Source: Nilaparvata lugens | Taxonomy: Eukaryota > Arthropoda > Insecta > Hemiptera > Delphacidae | DNA length: 64,000 nucleotides | Reading direction: 5' to 3' | Assembly: GCF_014356525.2 (NCBI RefSeq) | Contig: NC_052504.1 | Span: 61,955,086 to 62,019,085, forward strand | Shown here: positions 33,801 through 48,069 of the stretch, piece by piece | Layout of the letters: every line of letters starts with the position of its first letter | Position numbering within the stretch: position 1 is the stretch's first letter | Position numbers and translations under genes: made by a program | The notes under the pieces: model-generated | The model's database searches: none | What the model saw: only the letters and a program-made list of their open reading frames with translations | What the model was told of the DNA's origin: nothing

Positions 33801-36800
33801 AGAAGAAAAGAGAGAGCAAGTGTCGTGCATCCTCTTCTTCTCGACCTTCTCGCGGCCGGCCGACCGACCACTTCATCTCTTTTTTGTTTTCATCGACGTC
33901 TTCTCACTTTACCCCCTCCCTGTCACCCGGCACCCGTCAAACGCACTGCGACCGGCATAAATACTGTCCAAGCCTTTTCTATTATTTGAAGATACCGGCT
34001 AACGCGACTAAATAATGCACACCACTGACTGTAATGGAAAATGGAATGAGAAATAAGCGGCACAAGCTCGACAACTAATAGCGAAAAACTCAATATTTAC
34101 GGCCGATGAAATTTCCACTTTGTATTCTGGGTAAGACTGTGAAGTCGCGGCGTAATGGATATGAGAACAAACGTTTTTCATCGGAAAACACTATTCACAT
34201 AAAAATATATTTGTTGTGTCATTGTATAAGAATCGTGAGAAGTTTTATCATCCAGATCCATCCTTCCAGTATTGAATAAGAGTGAAATATTTTCAGAAAA
34301 CGTGCGTTGGTTCTATAGGGTTGTATTTGGAAAGAGAAGTTCTTCTCCATACATGAGAACATCTTAATTCATTTATCCATATTCATTATTCTATACATTT
34401 TGTGTCCATGTAGTTTTTGCATACTCTGCAGCTTGAAGAATGTATTGAAAGCTTCGAAGCTCGAACACTGCAGTCTATTTGCAATGAAGGAGTCATTAAT
34501 GATAGAAATTATCAAGAATACGTGATACCACTCAGTACTCTCTTTGTTTGTTTCATTCTGTGAAATTCTTGTCATTTTTTAAGAGGAGCTCACTCTATGG
34601 GAGTGCAGTGTGTGGGCTTTTTTGTCGAACATTTCAGATTAAAAACCCAACTAGCCTAATTGCCATAAACCTATCTACTACTCTACAGCCAATTTAGCAT
34701 CACAAATTGTTTGTGATAATTGATATTTGATTTCTTTTCTATTACAAAGTTCGGGGTAATTAACCTGAACATTTTTCCCCGGAAATGTAATAGATTTACA
34801 CTTTATACACCGCTCATACATTGACGAGTGGGTATAGTAATCCAAGGTACCAATCAAATGATACCCATCCGAGCGTTGCCAGATCAAACGATCTCGCCCT
34901 GTTTTTCACTCAATGTTGATCCTTCGAATTCCCTCAGTAAAGAATTCTACCTGCGGATTATAATGGCGCTGAATCACAAGAGCTCAGGGCCACCAGAGAA
35001 TCCCTAAAAGGGATTTACAAAAACGAACAGAATTTCCGTGGACGCTTTTTGTAATCCTCGTGATACGAGCTTGTTCGGAATTTCGTAGCCCTTGTCTCCT
35101 GATATTTTCCTGCATCTCGCGTCTATTGAAGCCTAACAATGGATGAGAAGCTGCCACCGTTTATTGATAGGTTCCCTTCAGGAGATATATATCAGGTGAA
35201 GCAACGTTACAATATTTTGCATGAAACTGGCCTCAAGACAATCCACGTGATCGATGTCCTCATAATGTATGGAGTTTTCTTTATATTCACGATCAAAACA
35301 AAGGCAAGCTGCAAAAAGTGTTGTTTCTAACTGCTGCAATAAAATAAGGCTTTAATATGGTCATATCAAAACATAGAATAAGCCAATGAAAGCTTGAACA
35401 GAATAGATTTTTTAAATGTTGAATATCTCGCTTCTATGGGCTCTCAAATTGTTTGAGTACTAAACTTGAAGAAGAAACTTGCAGCTTTGTGACCCACAAT
35501 CTAATGACAGGTTATCTTTGGGCCGGTAGCATTATAACCAAACAACTCATGCAAAAGCGTTAAAAAAGTATGTCGTCTTTAATTATTCTGACATTTAAAC
35601 TAGAATACTCTGCTGTGCTACGCGATGTATGCTACTCATTTCACCTGTACCTTGCAGCAATATGTTACGGTTTCAAGAGTAGTTGAACTTGGAGTAGAAG
35701 TTCTCAAGAATTATAACAATTTCTTCTGGTGCTGGATATTCAGGGGCTCACTTATGATTGCTTAAAAACTGCTTACAGATTGTTAGAACCGTTAAAACAA
35801 CTTACGATTGTAAAAGTTACCGCTTTTCAAGTTTTGTTAACTAATGAAAATCAGTGGCTTTAGTTGAATTTCCAAGTAATTTTCAAAGCATTCTGTAACG
35901 GATTAGCAAAACTTCTCTGCTCAGTAGCCTTGAATATTTGGGAAAAGTGTGTCCTGTTATCCTGGAAAAGTTGTCCAGTCAAGTATTAACATCGGAATTT
36001 CTAATTAGGAAGAATTCAAAAAATCATAAACAGTTTGTTCAGCTTTTCTTGTTCTTGTTCACCTGTTCTCATCAACTGTAGATTTGCAGGTTTCAGTTTC
36101 TCCTATATCATTTCATTCGTCCTCATTCATAAATCATAATTCACGGTTCAAGTCGCTACTCAGAGGCACCCAGAGCCAGATGTACCTTCACCATCAACTT
36201 GTCCTTGACAATATAAAAAATTAGTATCTATTTTCATTGATACCGTTAACACGTTTTGTCTCTTCAATATAATGACTCATCTTCAATATTTCTCACTACA
36301 AATAACTCTTCAATTTCTATTCTTCCTTACATTTCTATCTCTTCTCTCATTTTCATCTGATAATACAATAGAAGCGACAGGATAACACATTCCTCTCAAT
36401 TTATTTCCTTTATCTACCTTTCAATCTATTAAATAGGTCCATATCTTCAAAACGTACTGGAGTTTCTTCAAACAACTGTTGCTGTATAGCATCCATCACT
36501 TATCGGATAAGATTCAACAGATTTAAAAATGCAATTTAAAATCAACAAGATACTCTCCCACGTTTTCTGTAGATTTTCGTCCTTATAACATGAATTGTAG
36601 TCAATGAATGCGATTTTTAATACTTATTGGAGAGGAATGTTCATTGAAACTTTGCCATCATGATTTTATTTATCAACAATAATTCAATATTGTAGATGAA
36701 GAAGATCATTCATTTATTCCTCTTTGAAGTCTTTGAATTTCCAAACTATCATCATTGTATACAAAAGTATATACATTGGGAAGGCAGCCAGCGATCAAGT

Positions 36801-39490
36801 GAATTGTTGAGACGAGGGATGGAGATTGCGTTGTGAATTAGTGAAGATCTCGGTGCTGAGCTGAGACGAGTAATGATGTTGCCGGAGTAGCGAGAGCGAT
36901 CGATGAGATTTATTAATTCGAGCTACATGGGAATAACAAGGAGTAGGCTTGAGAAGAAGAAGATGCGTGTCATGTAATAGGTAACAGGTAGACCTAGGTG
37001 TTAGTTAAGTCGATGCTAGTAGGAAGGCAAGGGTCACACGTAAAGGTCACCGACGGAGAAGATCTCACGGCTCAGTTTTGGTTCTCCTGGAAAGATAGTT
37101 TCGGGCCAGCGTAAGCCGTGACCTATTATCATTAATCAACAATTACAAGGCGAGCAAGGCAAGCAACACTCACCAAAGGGGCCTTTGAACACCTCTTATT
37201 GGTAATTTGTATCCCGTTGGATCTCATTCATTTGTGTGGGAATATCTTTGTTTTTATAATCATATTCGATAAGATGCTCAACAAATACCAAAATTCCCTC
37301 CCATGCTCCCATGCTATTAATTTGTATGGGATGAAATCTTGTGGGTCTTAGCAGCATGAAAAAGGTTAGTGTTAAGTAATTGATGAATATTTAGTTTATC
37401 ATGCTCCAAATGGAAGTGTTAAGTGTTATCTTTTGTAGTCTATCTACAAAATAATAATATATTCTTCATTGATTCATACGATAAGTACATAATCAAAAAT
37501 GATAGGGAGAGAAAAAATAAGGTAACCTTGAGCTATTCCTTTCCCAAATTTAGATAAGGCTACACATATTCCGAAATAGGTTGAGTCTTGTAGTTGTTCA
37601 CTTCACAAAATGTTTAGTTCTTAATTATTTTCTCAGAGTAAATTTTCAAATTTAGATGCTTCAAAACCAAACATAGAAGAAAAATTTCACATTATTATCA
37701 CTAAAATAGGAAATATTCATATATTAAATTTGAGGGCACTTCTTGTGATATTTTTAAAGATCTCTATAATCATCCAGATCGAACAATTATGGTATTAAGT
37801 GTTGAATATTGAGGCTAATGGTCATTGATGGAGTTTCGAGTTGAGAGGTTTTGAGTGTTCTGAGCTTTATTTTTCTAAGATCGATATTTAGATTTCTGGT
37901 ATTTAGAGTTTAGTAGAATAATAAACGTATTAGATAGTTTTTTATCGCCATGTTTCACTGGAATCAAGAAAGGTTTTTAGGGTCTTAATTTTATCACAAA
38001 TATGTACATAATAAACATCTAGGAATTAGACCTTAACAGATTCATACTCATCATTTACATTTTTGTAGCCTTAGATTGAAGTACTGAATATGAAAAATCC
38101 TGACACGTAGATAGCGATCTGGTTTTATACAGAATTTAATCTAATCTTCAGTACAATAAATAATGAACGTTATTAGTAGGAGTTGCACCTAGTGGAACAT
38201 AGGAATTGTCCAATACGTCCAACATAGAACTCATTTACTGTATGTTGTGAACTGTTCACTAGAAAATTTCTTCAGTAATATAGAAAAACTAGACTTTGAC
38301 ATTTTGCATCAGTTCCACTTTCCACACATCTCAATCATTATACTGTGGTCTGGTTCTGATAGCATTTTCATGAAGAAATCACAGCATCAAATAAACGCTA
38401 TAAATTCAGTCTTGAATAAGAAAAATCTGGAGATTCCGTTGGTAGAGTTTATGTTATGAGAACTCACATGCACAGATAAGGTGGAATTTGAAGAGTTTGG
38501 TGGTGAAAGAGATTTGTTTGTAGTACTTGAGTGGAGATGAACTACTAGACGAATGAATGTTGTTTATTGTAGCTGAGTGGGAAGCAGAAGCCGCTGAGAG
38601 GGTTGGTGGGAGTGAGATGAGTGGATGCCAGTTGGTTGTTGGTGGAGAGAGATGAGTGCAGTCAGACGGCCGATGAATTTAAGAGACTCGAAATGGGAAA
38701 TAATTATCGGCCGGCGTGGGAACACAATCCTTTGCCGGCGCTTTTGATTTAGGTGAGAACTGAAAAAATGAAATTTCATTAATATCACCAGCGTTTCTTC
38801 TATTTGTGATTCTGTGCGACGCCACCACTGATCCAGCATCCAGCATCCAGCACTATTCAGCAGCTCATCGTCCCAACCACTAAAAGCAGTCTGCTTTTAA
38901 AGGTCATACTCGGATAGCATTCTTCGGATACTCTTCAAATGTAGTCATCTGATGTGATTTTCGAAATATCTTTGTACTTTTTTCTGTTACTTTGAAATTC
39001 CTGGTGAAACATGACATGATATTTCAGCTCTTTATAGTTCAAATTTCCATTGCCATTACTTATTTGATCTTCAATCATTATCCATTTATATTGTCCAATA
39101 TAGATCAAATAGAATCTTATGTGATTATTCTACCTTATTCCTGGAATACAGCTTTGTTGTACAGTATTTCAAGTGACTTCATTAAGGCTCAGAAACATAG
39201 AAGAACACACTTTGATCTGAGTTAGTTATTGTTTATAAAAATCGATGTAGTGAATATCACTGAGTGCCCCCTTTCCTTTCATAAATTCTAAACATGGAAT
39301 GCAGTTCGAATGTTCAACATTGTCTCGAAGAGCAGTTTTCTTCCACTTGTAATACCACACTTAATTAGAATTCTATCCCTCAAATGAAGCACTGATTTCA
39401 ACAATCAAGATAATATTGCAGAGTAATTGGTTGTGAATGTTATGGAGTGCTCTGAAGACCGCAAACACGTTGTTCAAGTGAGTCTACTGA

Positions 39491-39610
39491 ATGTGCGTGA
39501 ATGTGCGTGAATGTGCGTGAATGTGCGTGAATGTGCGTGAATGTGCGTGAATGTGCGTGAATGTGCGTGAATGTGCGTGAATGTGCGTGAATGTGCGTGA
39601 ATGTGCGTCA
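39491..39610 (+). repeat. (ATGTGCGTGA)n minisatellite, about 12 copies
   Basis: Eleven perfect copies of the 10-base unit ATGTGCGTGA are followed by one altered copy (ATGTGCGTCA). Perfect identity of the units indicates recent expansion or ongoing length change. It lies in bib intron 2. Confidence 0.98.
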
Positions 39611-40929
39611 TCTCGTAGCGTGTTTCCGTTAATTATCTCGACAGGAATCCAAGTCATTCAGCTCAGCAAATTTAATTCAATAACTCCCCCGCAGAAGTGT
39701 GCATGTGAAATGTATGATTGCCGCTGGAAAATAGCTTGACATGACGATCAAACTTGTAAAATTATTTTAAGCATATCAACAAGATAGTTTCTGCTGGATG
39801 CATCCGTATACAAAATAAGTTGAAGCTTGAAGCTCCATCAATACAACCTATCCAAGATCCATTAATACCTTCAATACCAACCAAGATGAATTTCCATCAT
39901 ACCATGAATACCTCCTAATTAAATATGATTGTTCCTCAATCCATTCTGAACTACGGTGTATTAACATACGGATGTATTGTAGCACAGTACAACGACATGC
40001 AGTCAATTATTCAAGAATAAATAAGCAATTTTTTTTTACTTACTGACTGGAGTACTTTCAAACGGCAAGCGTCCATTTTCAACAGTGAAATAATTTACTG
40101 CATGTCATTGTGTGAAACATTAGAACCTTATAATTATCGTATGATATTCCATGTTTCAACAATTTAAAAAATTCAATTTGAAGAATTCATGGATCGATTT
40201 TCCAGAATCAGAGCATTCAGTTTATACCTAAGACTTGCTTGTTATAGAGCTTCTTCCAGCCTATTCATGCCAGTTATGCGTTCTTATGAAAGCCACTCGT
40301 CTATTTAGGAAGACGAGCGATAACAGCTGCTCGCTTTTTTGGGGTGAGAGGCCTCAGCAATTCAGTTGCCTATCAACCTTGTGAAGGCCCATCTGCAGGA
40401 AGTTCAACCTTCAACCCCGTCCATACAAGTACAAGTTCTTCAACGCTTTATCCAAGAAGTGCAAGTAAGGTTTCTTACATGCTGTTACTTGAAGTGAAGT
40501 GGAATTGTCATGTGCAACATAATGTATTGATTAGTAAGTTTATAAACGATAAATCGAATTAGAAATCTTAGTGGCAGGATACTGTATAATACATAAAAAA
40601 TTACGGTACACAGTTGAATTACTTCAACAACAACTAACTTGATAAAGTTAAAAAGACTTGATAAAGTTATAGTTTTTATATTGTTAAAATATATTCGAAT
40701 ACTACTCCTTGTTGGCAGAAGTCCAACACATGTTATTTCGTCGTGATTCCTATGATAACCATGAGGATAATCTATGATACTGTGACTCTCTTCTCATTAT
40801 TTCTTATTGAAGCATTCCAATTTGAAAATGGTTCAGATGTTTAATTACCATCTTGCATGTAATTCTTCTGTAATTGATTTTCAGAACAAAATTGATATCC
40901 TATAATGCTATATAATTCCAATATATAAA

Positions 40930-41100
40930 ACAAATTCAAATCTCAGTACCCTTTTAAATTATTTTTTGACAACATGTTTCGGACATGCCAAAAGCCAACA
41001 ACCAAATGCCATTCTACTTGAAAATGGCTTTAATTTCCGAAACATGTTGTGACAAAATGATTTTAAAGGGTACTGGATTCGAAATTCTTTTTGCATTAAA
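40930..41100. mobile_element. Hairpin MITE-like repeat, about 170 bp
   Basis: The left arm contains AGTACCCTTTTAAATTATTT, then TTGACAACATGTTTCGG (about 40946-40983). The right arm is its reverse complement with several changes: CCGAAACATGTTGTGACAAA, then ATGATTTTAAAGGGTACT (about 41037-41075). The loop also holds small inverted segments. The arms would form a stable hairpin; target duplication is not clear. Confidence 0.65.
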
Positions 41101-42756
41101 AGTAAAGAAAAAAAGCAATTCCAATATAATATTCTATACAATTTATTTTTATAATATTATGATTATATTATTTCCATATTAAACTTTTCAATGATTACAC
41201 AATCCATGAATTACTCCAAATATTGTAAAAAAAAAATTGAGTAGTAATCGGTAAAAACTATATGCATACAGTATCTGATAAATGTTTCGGTTTTTCGAAC
41301 ACTCAATAATTCATACGATTGTCCTGGTTTTGTAGCAACATTGCAACCAACCTTCAACTTGGTGACCTGACATAGCTTGGAATGTTTTGAGGGGGTGCTG
41401 CAACACCTGGTGGGTTTTAAACATCACCTGCTTCTCCCCCTCACTACTTCGGCCACTTTTTATCTATTCTATTCTGGTGAACTCGGATTTCGAGTGGATT
41501 CATTATAATTATTTATGAAAACACTAATTAATTTTTTTCTCTTCAAGTTATTATTTATTTACGCTTCATCACCTATAATGAAGAGCTGGTCGAGTTTCAG
41601 TGTTCTCATTCAGTTATTGAAAACCATTTCATTGAATCGTTATTTCAATTTCCTTTTTCTTTGTTCCAGGTATGTTCAATGAATTTCAATTCCTGAGTAC
41701 AGAGGCAAGTCTCAAGTGAACCAAATTTGAAGTTGAACTATGAGTAGATGGTAGATAAGGAGTATCTTAAGATAGTTCCCTAATATGAAAGCAAGCATAT
41801 TGAAGACAATAAGACTTCTAATTATTAATTTTTGGATCATTTTCTTCCTTCGAATTCCAAAATAAATGAGTTCTATAGCATGTTGTATTCTATGGGAAAG
41901 ATTGATGATTAGACATAGATGTATATTGTCAAATAGAAGACGAAAACCCGTGACAGATATGGTCACGTATCAACTCAACTCAACCACCTGACAACAACTG
42001 ACAAGTAAAGCATCGTATGGAGAGCTGACAGATAAATGCGTTTTGTTGACTGATTTCGATATGGTCGTTTCAAATCGTGCGTCACCGATGTCTCTCTAGA
42101 TGAGTTATTCCATGTCTGAATGCCTCATGACAGTATCAAAATTCAACCCTCAACAGCATTTTATACTATTTTCTATCGAGATTGTTCATTGGGAAGATAA
42201 ATTGGGAAAAGTTTTTGCAACGAAACTGAAAAGCTACCTATCTTTAAAGAACTAATGAAGAGTTCTGATAATGTGAAGCATACTTAACAATCATGGTAGT
42301 CGTGGGTTAAAACTAATTATGTTGAAAATAATTCGTTTTTTAGTGAACAATCTTGAGATTCTAATTTTTACTAGTCATCATAATATTATCTCAGAATTGT
42401 CAATAAGTGATTTTTTGATACGATGAAAGACTTGGTTGGGTAATCAGTATCTCAATTTATCATATTTCAATTATAATTTTCAATTTATTAGACTAATATA
42501 ACATTTTTAGTATTTCCAAATTTGTAGCCATCGTACGATCATGCATAATTTTTATCTTTCCATAAGTAATAATAGTTCCAAATTATAATTATGTTCCTTG
42601 CTTTTTCGAATAGGCCAATAGATATACCAATAAATAATATATAAATGAACGAATCTAGTTATAATTATCTGTGGTAACATACTTTTGGTTAATTTCTCCT
42701 TCTCTGCTTATTGCGAATACACTTCTCGGTTTTGGACTCACAGCAGAATCTTGTTA

Positions 42757-42893
42757 CATGATGATCTTTTCATTGTGGAATTATTTATAAAGCAACCTAT
42801 AAGTTCTATTAATAAACAGACTCTACTCATATAATGATCTTTTCATTGTGAAATCATATATACAAAGTAACCTTTAAGTTCTATTAATGAGTT
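42757..42893 (+). repeat. Tandem duplication, about 70-bp unit
   Basis: ATGATCTTTTCATTGTGGAA, continuing to CCTATAAGTTCTATTAATAA, is followed directly by a second diverged copy ATGATCTTTTCATTGTGAAA, continuing to CCTTTAAGTTCTATTAATGA. Non-coding. Confidence 0.85.
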
Positions 42894-45807
42894 ATAATAG
42901 CAACTTGATACAGTATCTAGAACTAGTCTTTCTATCTGGAAATAGAAAAAAGAGACGTTTGCCGTCCAGATGATGATTCTTCCCAACTAATAATATTTTA
43001 TCTACGATTTTTCTCCATTTCATGATATCACTCCTTGTATGACCAGAATCACTTAGACACGATTCCAAGTATGACACCTAGCAATTCAATAATTTCCATA
43101 TTCCTTCATTATATTCAGGAACAATAATATTTGATAACATTGAAAAGTAATAGTATCCGTTTAATGTTAACAACGAAGCATAATATTCTCTCCAATTTAC
43201 ATCCAGCCTTCTCAGTTTCATTTAGTACTTTTTAATGACTCGGAGCCGTGCTCTAAAAAACTCTAACCAACTGACGTTGTCTAGTAGCAGTTCTGTATGA
43301 GCAAAGGCAGCCCAATAAAAACGAGAGTGTCGTCTTCTTGTCTATCAATTGGTTTTTCAAGAGGGTGCCGTCTGTTCGAAGATTGGAAGGAGGGGAATGA
43401 CAACTGCAGAGGTCGTGCCTCTATAACTGGCCTGATGAGCATATTCTGGCATCTGGCAACGTCGCAACATATGAGACGAGTTTATTAATTATTATCTCAA
43501 CTGCTAAAAATCGTTTTAGTTTGAGACAGCAGAGTGGCAAATGTGATGATTTTCAAATAATTTAAACATAATGGTTTGATTTTGTCTTCTGTTTGCAAAA
43601 GGAGAATCATAAAAAATCATTTTAAATGGTGGGATTAGTAAATATATTACAAGTTATGAAATATTAATATGTAAGCTTACTTCTATAATAATAACAATAT
43701 TTTGTGATAATCTCTAATATTGCAAGATGCATCGTCAATATGTCAATAAATTAGTAGAATCAGAACTCTACTGAGAGTATACTCTTTCATGAAAGGATTT
43801 ACATAGTATAATCATTTTTTTAAAGAGTTCAACAAGTTTGATATGATATAAATCTCAACTAACATCTATAGGTTCAAATTGTTCAAGATGATATTTTGAA
43901 TTACTCTCTAAAAATCACGATTTATAAAGACCAATAATATGATTCAATGGAGCTTGAAGAAACACGATTTTCTTAACAGTATTCAGAAAAGTATTTGTCA
44001 TTATAAAATAGATGATGTTCCCTTAATTTTCCCATTTTTATCCCCCCCCCCCTATTAAAAGGATTCCACTTATCAACAAAATCATATTGTAATTGAGAAT
44101 AATATATTGCATCCTTTTTGGAATTCAATCCCATAAAAGAAGTCTATTAAAATTCGAAATGAATAATTTTTCCAACGGATATTTCACGTACTATTCAAGT
44201 CATTGTCCATATCATGACTGCCAAATTCAAAACGCCGTTGATATACATTTGGTGAAGAATTTATCAACGTGTAATTGATAGCCCCGTCCCGCGGCCCCAT
44301 TCAAATCGCCGTGCCTGTGCCGTGCCCATTGTGGGTGCAGTGCTTGCATTATAAATTGGTAATTCATTTCAACTGAAATCGTCGCTACACAATGAGTTCG
44401 AACAAAGCGTATCTCGAGCACCACAGGTCGGTCATTCTCGGTGATTTATTACATAGCAAGCCTCTTGTCCGAATCCGACATTGCTCTCTCGTGAATTTCC
44501 AATTAGGTCAGCGTACATGTGCACTGTTTTTAATCTGATTCTTTCTATTCAAAAATCGGCTAGTCAGCTTTTAAAGTTTATTAGCTCTGTTCTCAAGGAA
44601 CAATTGCATGCTCGATTTGGTCAAATTTGAAATTTAAAACAGAGAATGGTCTCCATGGGTCTGCTACAATCTTGTGTCTGTAATGTAATTGATTCTGAGC
44701 TTTCGCTTTCTTCCTAATCTTCTATTCTTCCAATTATCACTGAGATGAGACTTTATGATATTTTATCTAAAATGGTATTGTTCATGTTCAAATAATAATT
44801 TATTAAGAAATAAAGCTAGGCTTAAATTTCTTAAGATTAAGATACAAAACACAATGATTGATTTTGAGATAGACAGAGACATTTTGGAATCAGACTTTCA
44901 ATTTTTCAATTCTCAGCAAATCCTTTCAATGAGTGTCTTCATCCTTTAAGTCTTGAGATCCTTTTTGAAATTTCTAGATTAGAGATCAGATGAAAATATA
45001 TCCTGATAAGGAGTTCGAATTCAATGCGTAGAATTGTAGCCTGCCCTTCTTAATTCCAATAAACAACTCTGCACAGTCCAGTAAAAGTCGAGTCTTGGAA
45101 AAATTCTACCTTCCGTGATTTCCCTCTTGGCTCATAATGTAACAAAAACGTCAACATTCGCAATGCAGTAAAGAGCGGTCACGGTACTCCCACTTCTTCT
45201 TCTTTGATGAACTTGAGTTTTCACGTTTTTTAGAAGCTTTTCAAATGTATTCTTCGTAGTATTGTATTCTTGTGATTCCGTATCAAATAACGTTGATTTT
45301 CTTATCTTTTGATCCAGCCAATTCCTTTCAATCTTGTTTTTGTTGTTCCACCAATTATGTTGGAAAGGACTCCATGATATTGATGATTTCCTCTATGGAA
45401 TTTATTCAGTTTTGCTAAGCTTCGTTGTTGCAATGTGATTCTAACGATACAGTAGATTGGGAGTTTTGGATTCATTCACTGAAGCCTGAAAAGTGCACCC
45501 GAAAGATACACTCTATGTAACAAATTATTACAAAAAGTTTTTGTAATTTTAAATCCTAATAAATATAGAGTGATTTTAAACTCACAGAAACTCGTTGGAT
45601 CTGTAGTCTACTACTAGCTTACTGCAACGAAAATCCTCAACATATTTCCACCTTTTGTAACAAACTCATGGTATTCTTGATAACAAAGATAACACTCTTT
45701 GGGAGTACCATTATTCAATTTTCCTCAAATTGAAGATCATGAATTGAAAAATGACGCAATATTAAAATAAGTTTTCCACATACTTCACTCAAATTTATTT
45801 ACAAACA

Positions 45808-45883
45808 TGGAAGAGGAAGAAGAAGAAGAAGAAGAAGAAGAAGAAGGAGAAGAATAAGAAGAGGAGGAAAAAGAAGAAGACAC
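45808..45883 (+). repeat. (GAA)n purine tract
   Basis: About 75 bases of GAA/GAG repeats with few interruptions, all purine on the plus strand except one T. Such tracts can adopt triplex structures and are common in introns. Confidence 0.93.
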
Positions 45884-48069
45884 ATGCACGAGCTTGATGA
45901 ATTTTCTGATTAAAGAATTAAGAAATAAGTGATATCGCGGTGGGATAAGATATTATTAAAGTCGATGAACATCATCCTGACAACCTACTAATACACCTTG
46001 ATATAGGCCTGTGTTGCTTGATAATATCGTGACTACATCGCAACGAAGAAAACTAGCCTTTCAAACGTCTCAAATTTGAACCGACATTACTAGGTGGGAG
46101 TTCAAATGCATCATACACCAGATTATGATGCACGATAGTACTTGATAGCTGATACATTGAAATGTGTCAATTTTCTGTTCAATCAAACATCTCCCCCTGA
46201 ATCGCAGTCAGCTCTTTTTATTTTGTTTGGAGGTTGTGATGTGTACATGTACAAGTGAACGTGAGGCGGCGGGCGCGTTATTTATTGGTTTGGAGAGTGA
46301 GCGCGTGAGAACTGTTGGCCTCTCTGTTGCACGATTGCTCTGACGTCGTCGAGCAGTGCTCATCTTTGGCTCGGTCATTCATTCGACAGAGTGAGAGAGA
46401 TGGTGAGCCAAATCTCTTGCGATTATCGATGCTGAATAGACGGAGAAAGAGTTGGAGGAGAGCATTGCAGTAATCGGCTGTCTACGAATTGAAAACTAAG
46501 CGAGATCGATGGAGTCGATAGAGCTGAGGATTGTCGGACCGGGTCGGGTCGGGTCGGGTCGTGTCCGCACGAAGGCGTGACTTGACATCCATCTTTCCCC
46601 AAAAAATGTTCGTAAGTTGATACTTAATAAGTCGCCAGGCACCCCGAACACCCCACAACCAGACCTCTCGATAAAGTCGGCGCTATTAGAACATTCACGC
46701 TCATCCTTCACCGAACTCGACCTTTCTACCATTTCCCGGAAATTACAAACTCGAATCCCACTACACAACGCTTAGAATAATAGTGAAACCATGTTTAGGC
46801 TACCCACTTGGAACGTGTCATCCTTCCATACTGTTCGAGAAACTTTATATTGTGTAGAACATCGGGGACAGGAAGTATGATGGTTAGAATAATTATTATC
46901 CTGTTGGACTTATTGTTTACCAACTTTGAGTTTGCTCCTGAATAAAGCTGTGATCTACGACCGAAATATTATCAACGCTAGGAAGTTCAGAAATAGTCTA
47001 GAAAGCTAGGAATATTAGTAAAATTCATGATGATGGATACCAAATATCATTTCAATAGAAACTTCAAACTGGAACCTTCATGAAAATCTAGTAATTGTGG
47101 AATATATTCATTGGCAATGGAAATTCAAGTGTTCTGAATGCTCTTAATGAGATAAGGTTTAATTTGTTGCACTCAACATACGATTGATTCTCCCCTAGTG
47201 AGTACAGAATCCCAGTAGACATAGTCACACATTATTACATTTATTAGTATTCATTTTTGAGAATAGCTGAATTTATTGTCATTGTTCTAAGTTATCTCTG
47301 ATATTTGGCGGCGATTTTCATGCCATTATTGGATCCCGCTAACTCAAATCTCCTCAATGATTCAGGTGCTGATTTACATCTGTTAGCCAAAGAATTAGTT
47401 CTTGTTCTAACCATTCATCTGTTAGCCACTAACCAGGCTGATTAAATACATAGATACAAACCAATACTAAAGAAAAAATAGAAATTGGGCTGGAAAAAAC
47501 GCTGAAGAAGCCAGTTGCTAGATTCAGTGGTGATACCATGTATCATCCATTGAGTTGTTTCATTGGTCCCCTGGTGAAGGGCACAATCCTTACAAAATGT
47601 TTGATTTATAGCCCGGTCCAGTTGAAGCATACAACAAAACAATTACATCGTGAATCTAGTTAATTATCCAGTTAACATAATGTGAGCCTGTTTCAACCAA
47701 TAATCGCTATTAATGCTACTGTTATCCTACAATTTGAAACGGGTAGCAGAATGCTTCCAGCAGTAGGCCTCATTAGATTTATTGTAATTTTAGGATTCAG
47801 ACACTAATAACTACTTGCCTTGATCGTTCCTTGTATAATTCTCCCACTACGGCATATAATAACCAATTTGCTGTAGATTCGGTCTGAAATGTCTTGTATA
47901 CAGTAGTAGCTTTATCTGTCAGATTGATTTGCTCTCGTTCTTCATAAATAATATAGAACCTGGAAATCTTTTGCGGTTCTACATTAGATTGATATTTTAA
48001 AGTTCGAAGAACCTTCTTAAATAGTAATGCAGTCCATGTATTGAGTTTGAGTCTAGAAAGTATTAATGG

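Noticed and set aside
39491..39610. CRISPR-like or regulatory repeat array
   Set aside because: Head-to-tail 10-mers with no unique spacers; a minisatellite.
46496..46768. 90-codon minus-strand frame containing RPDPTRPGP
   Set aside because: The proline part is a translation of a GGGTC tandem repeat and the rest has no recognisable similarity.
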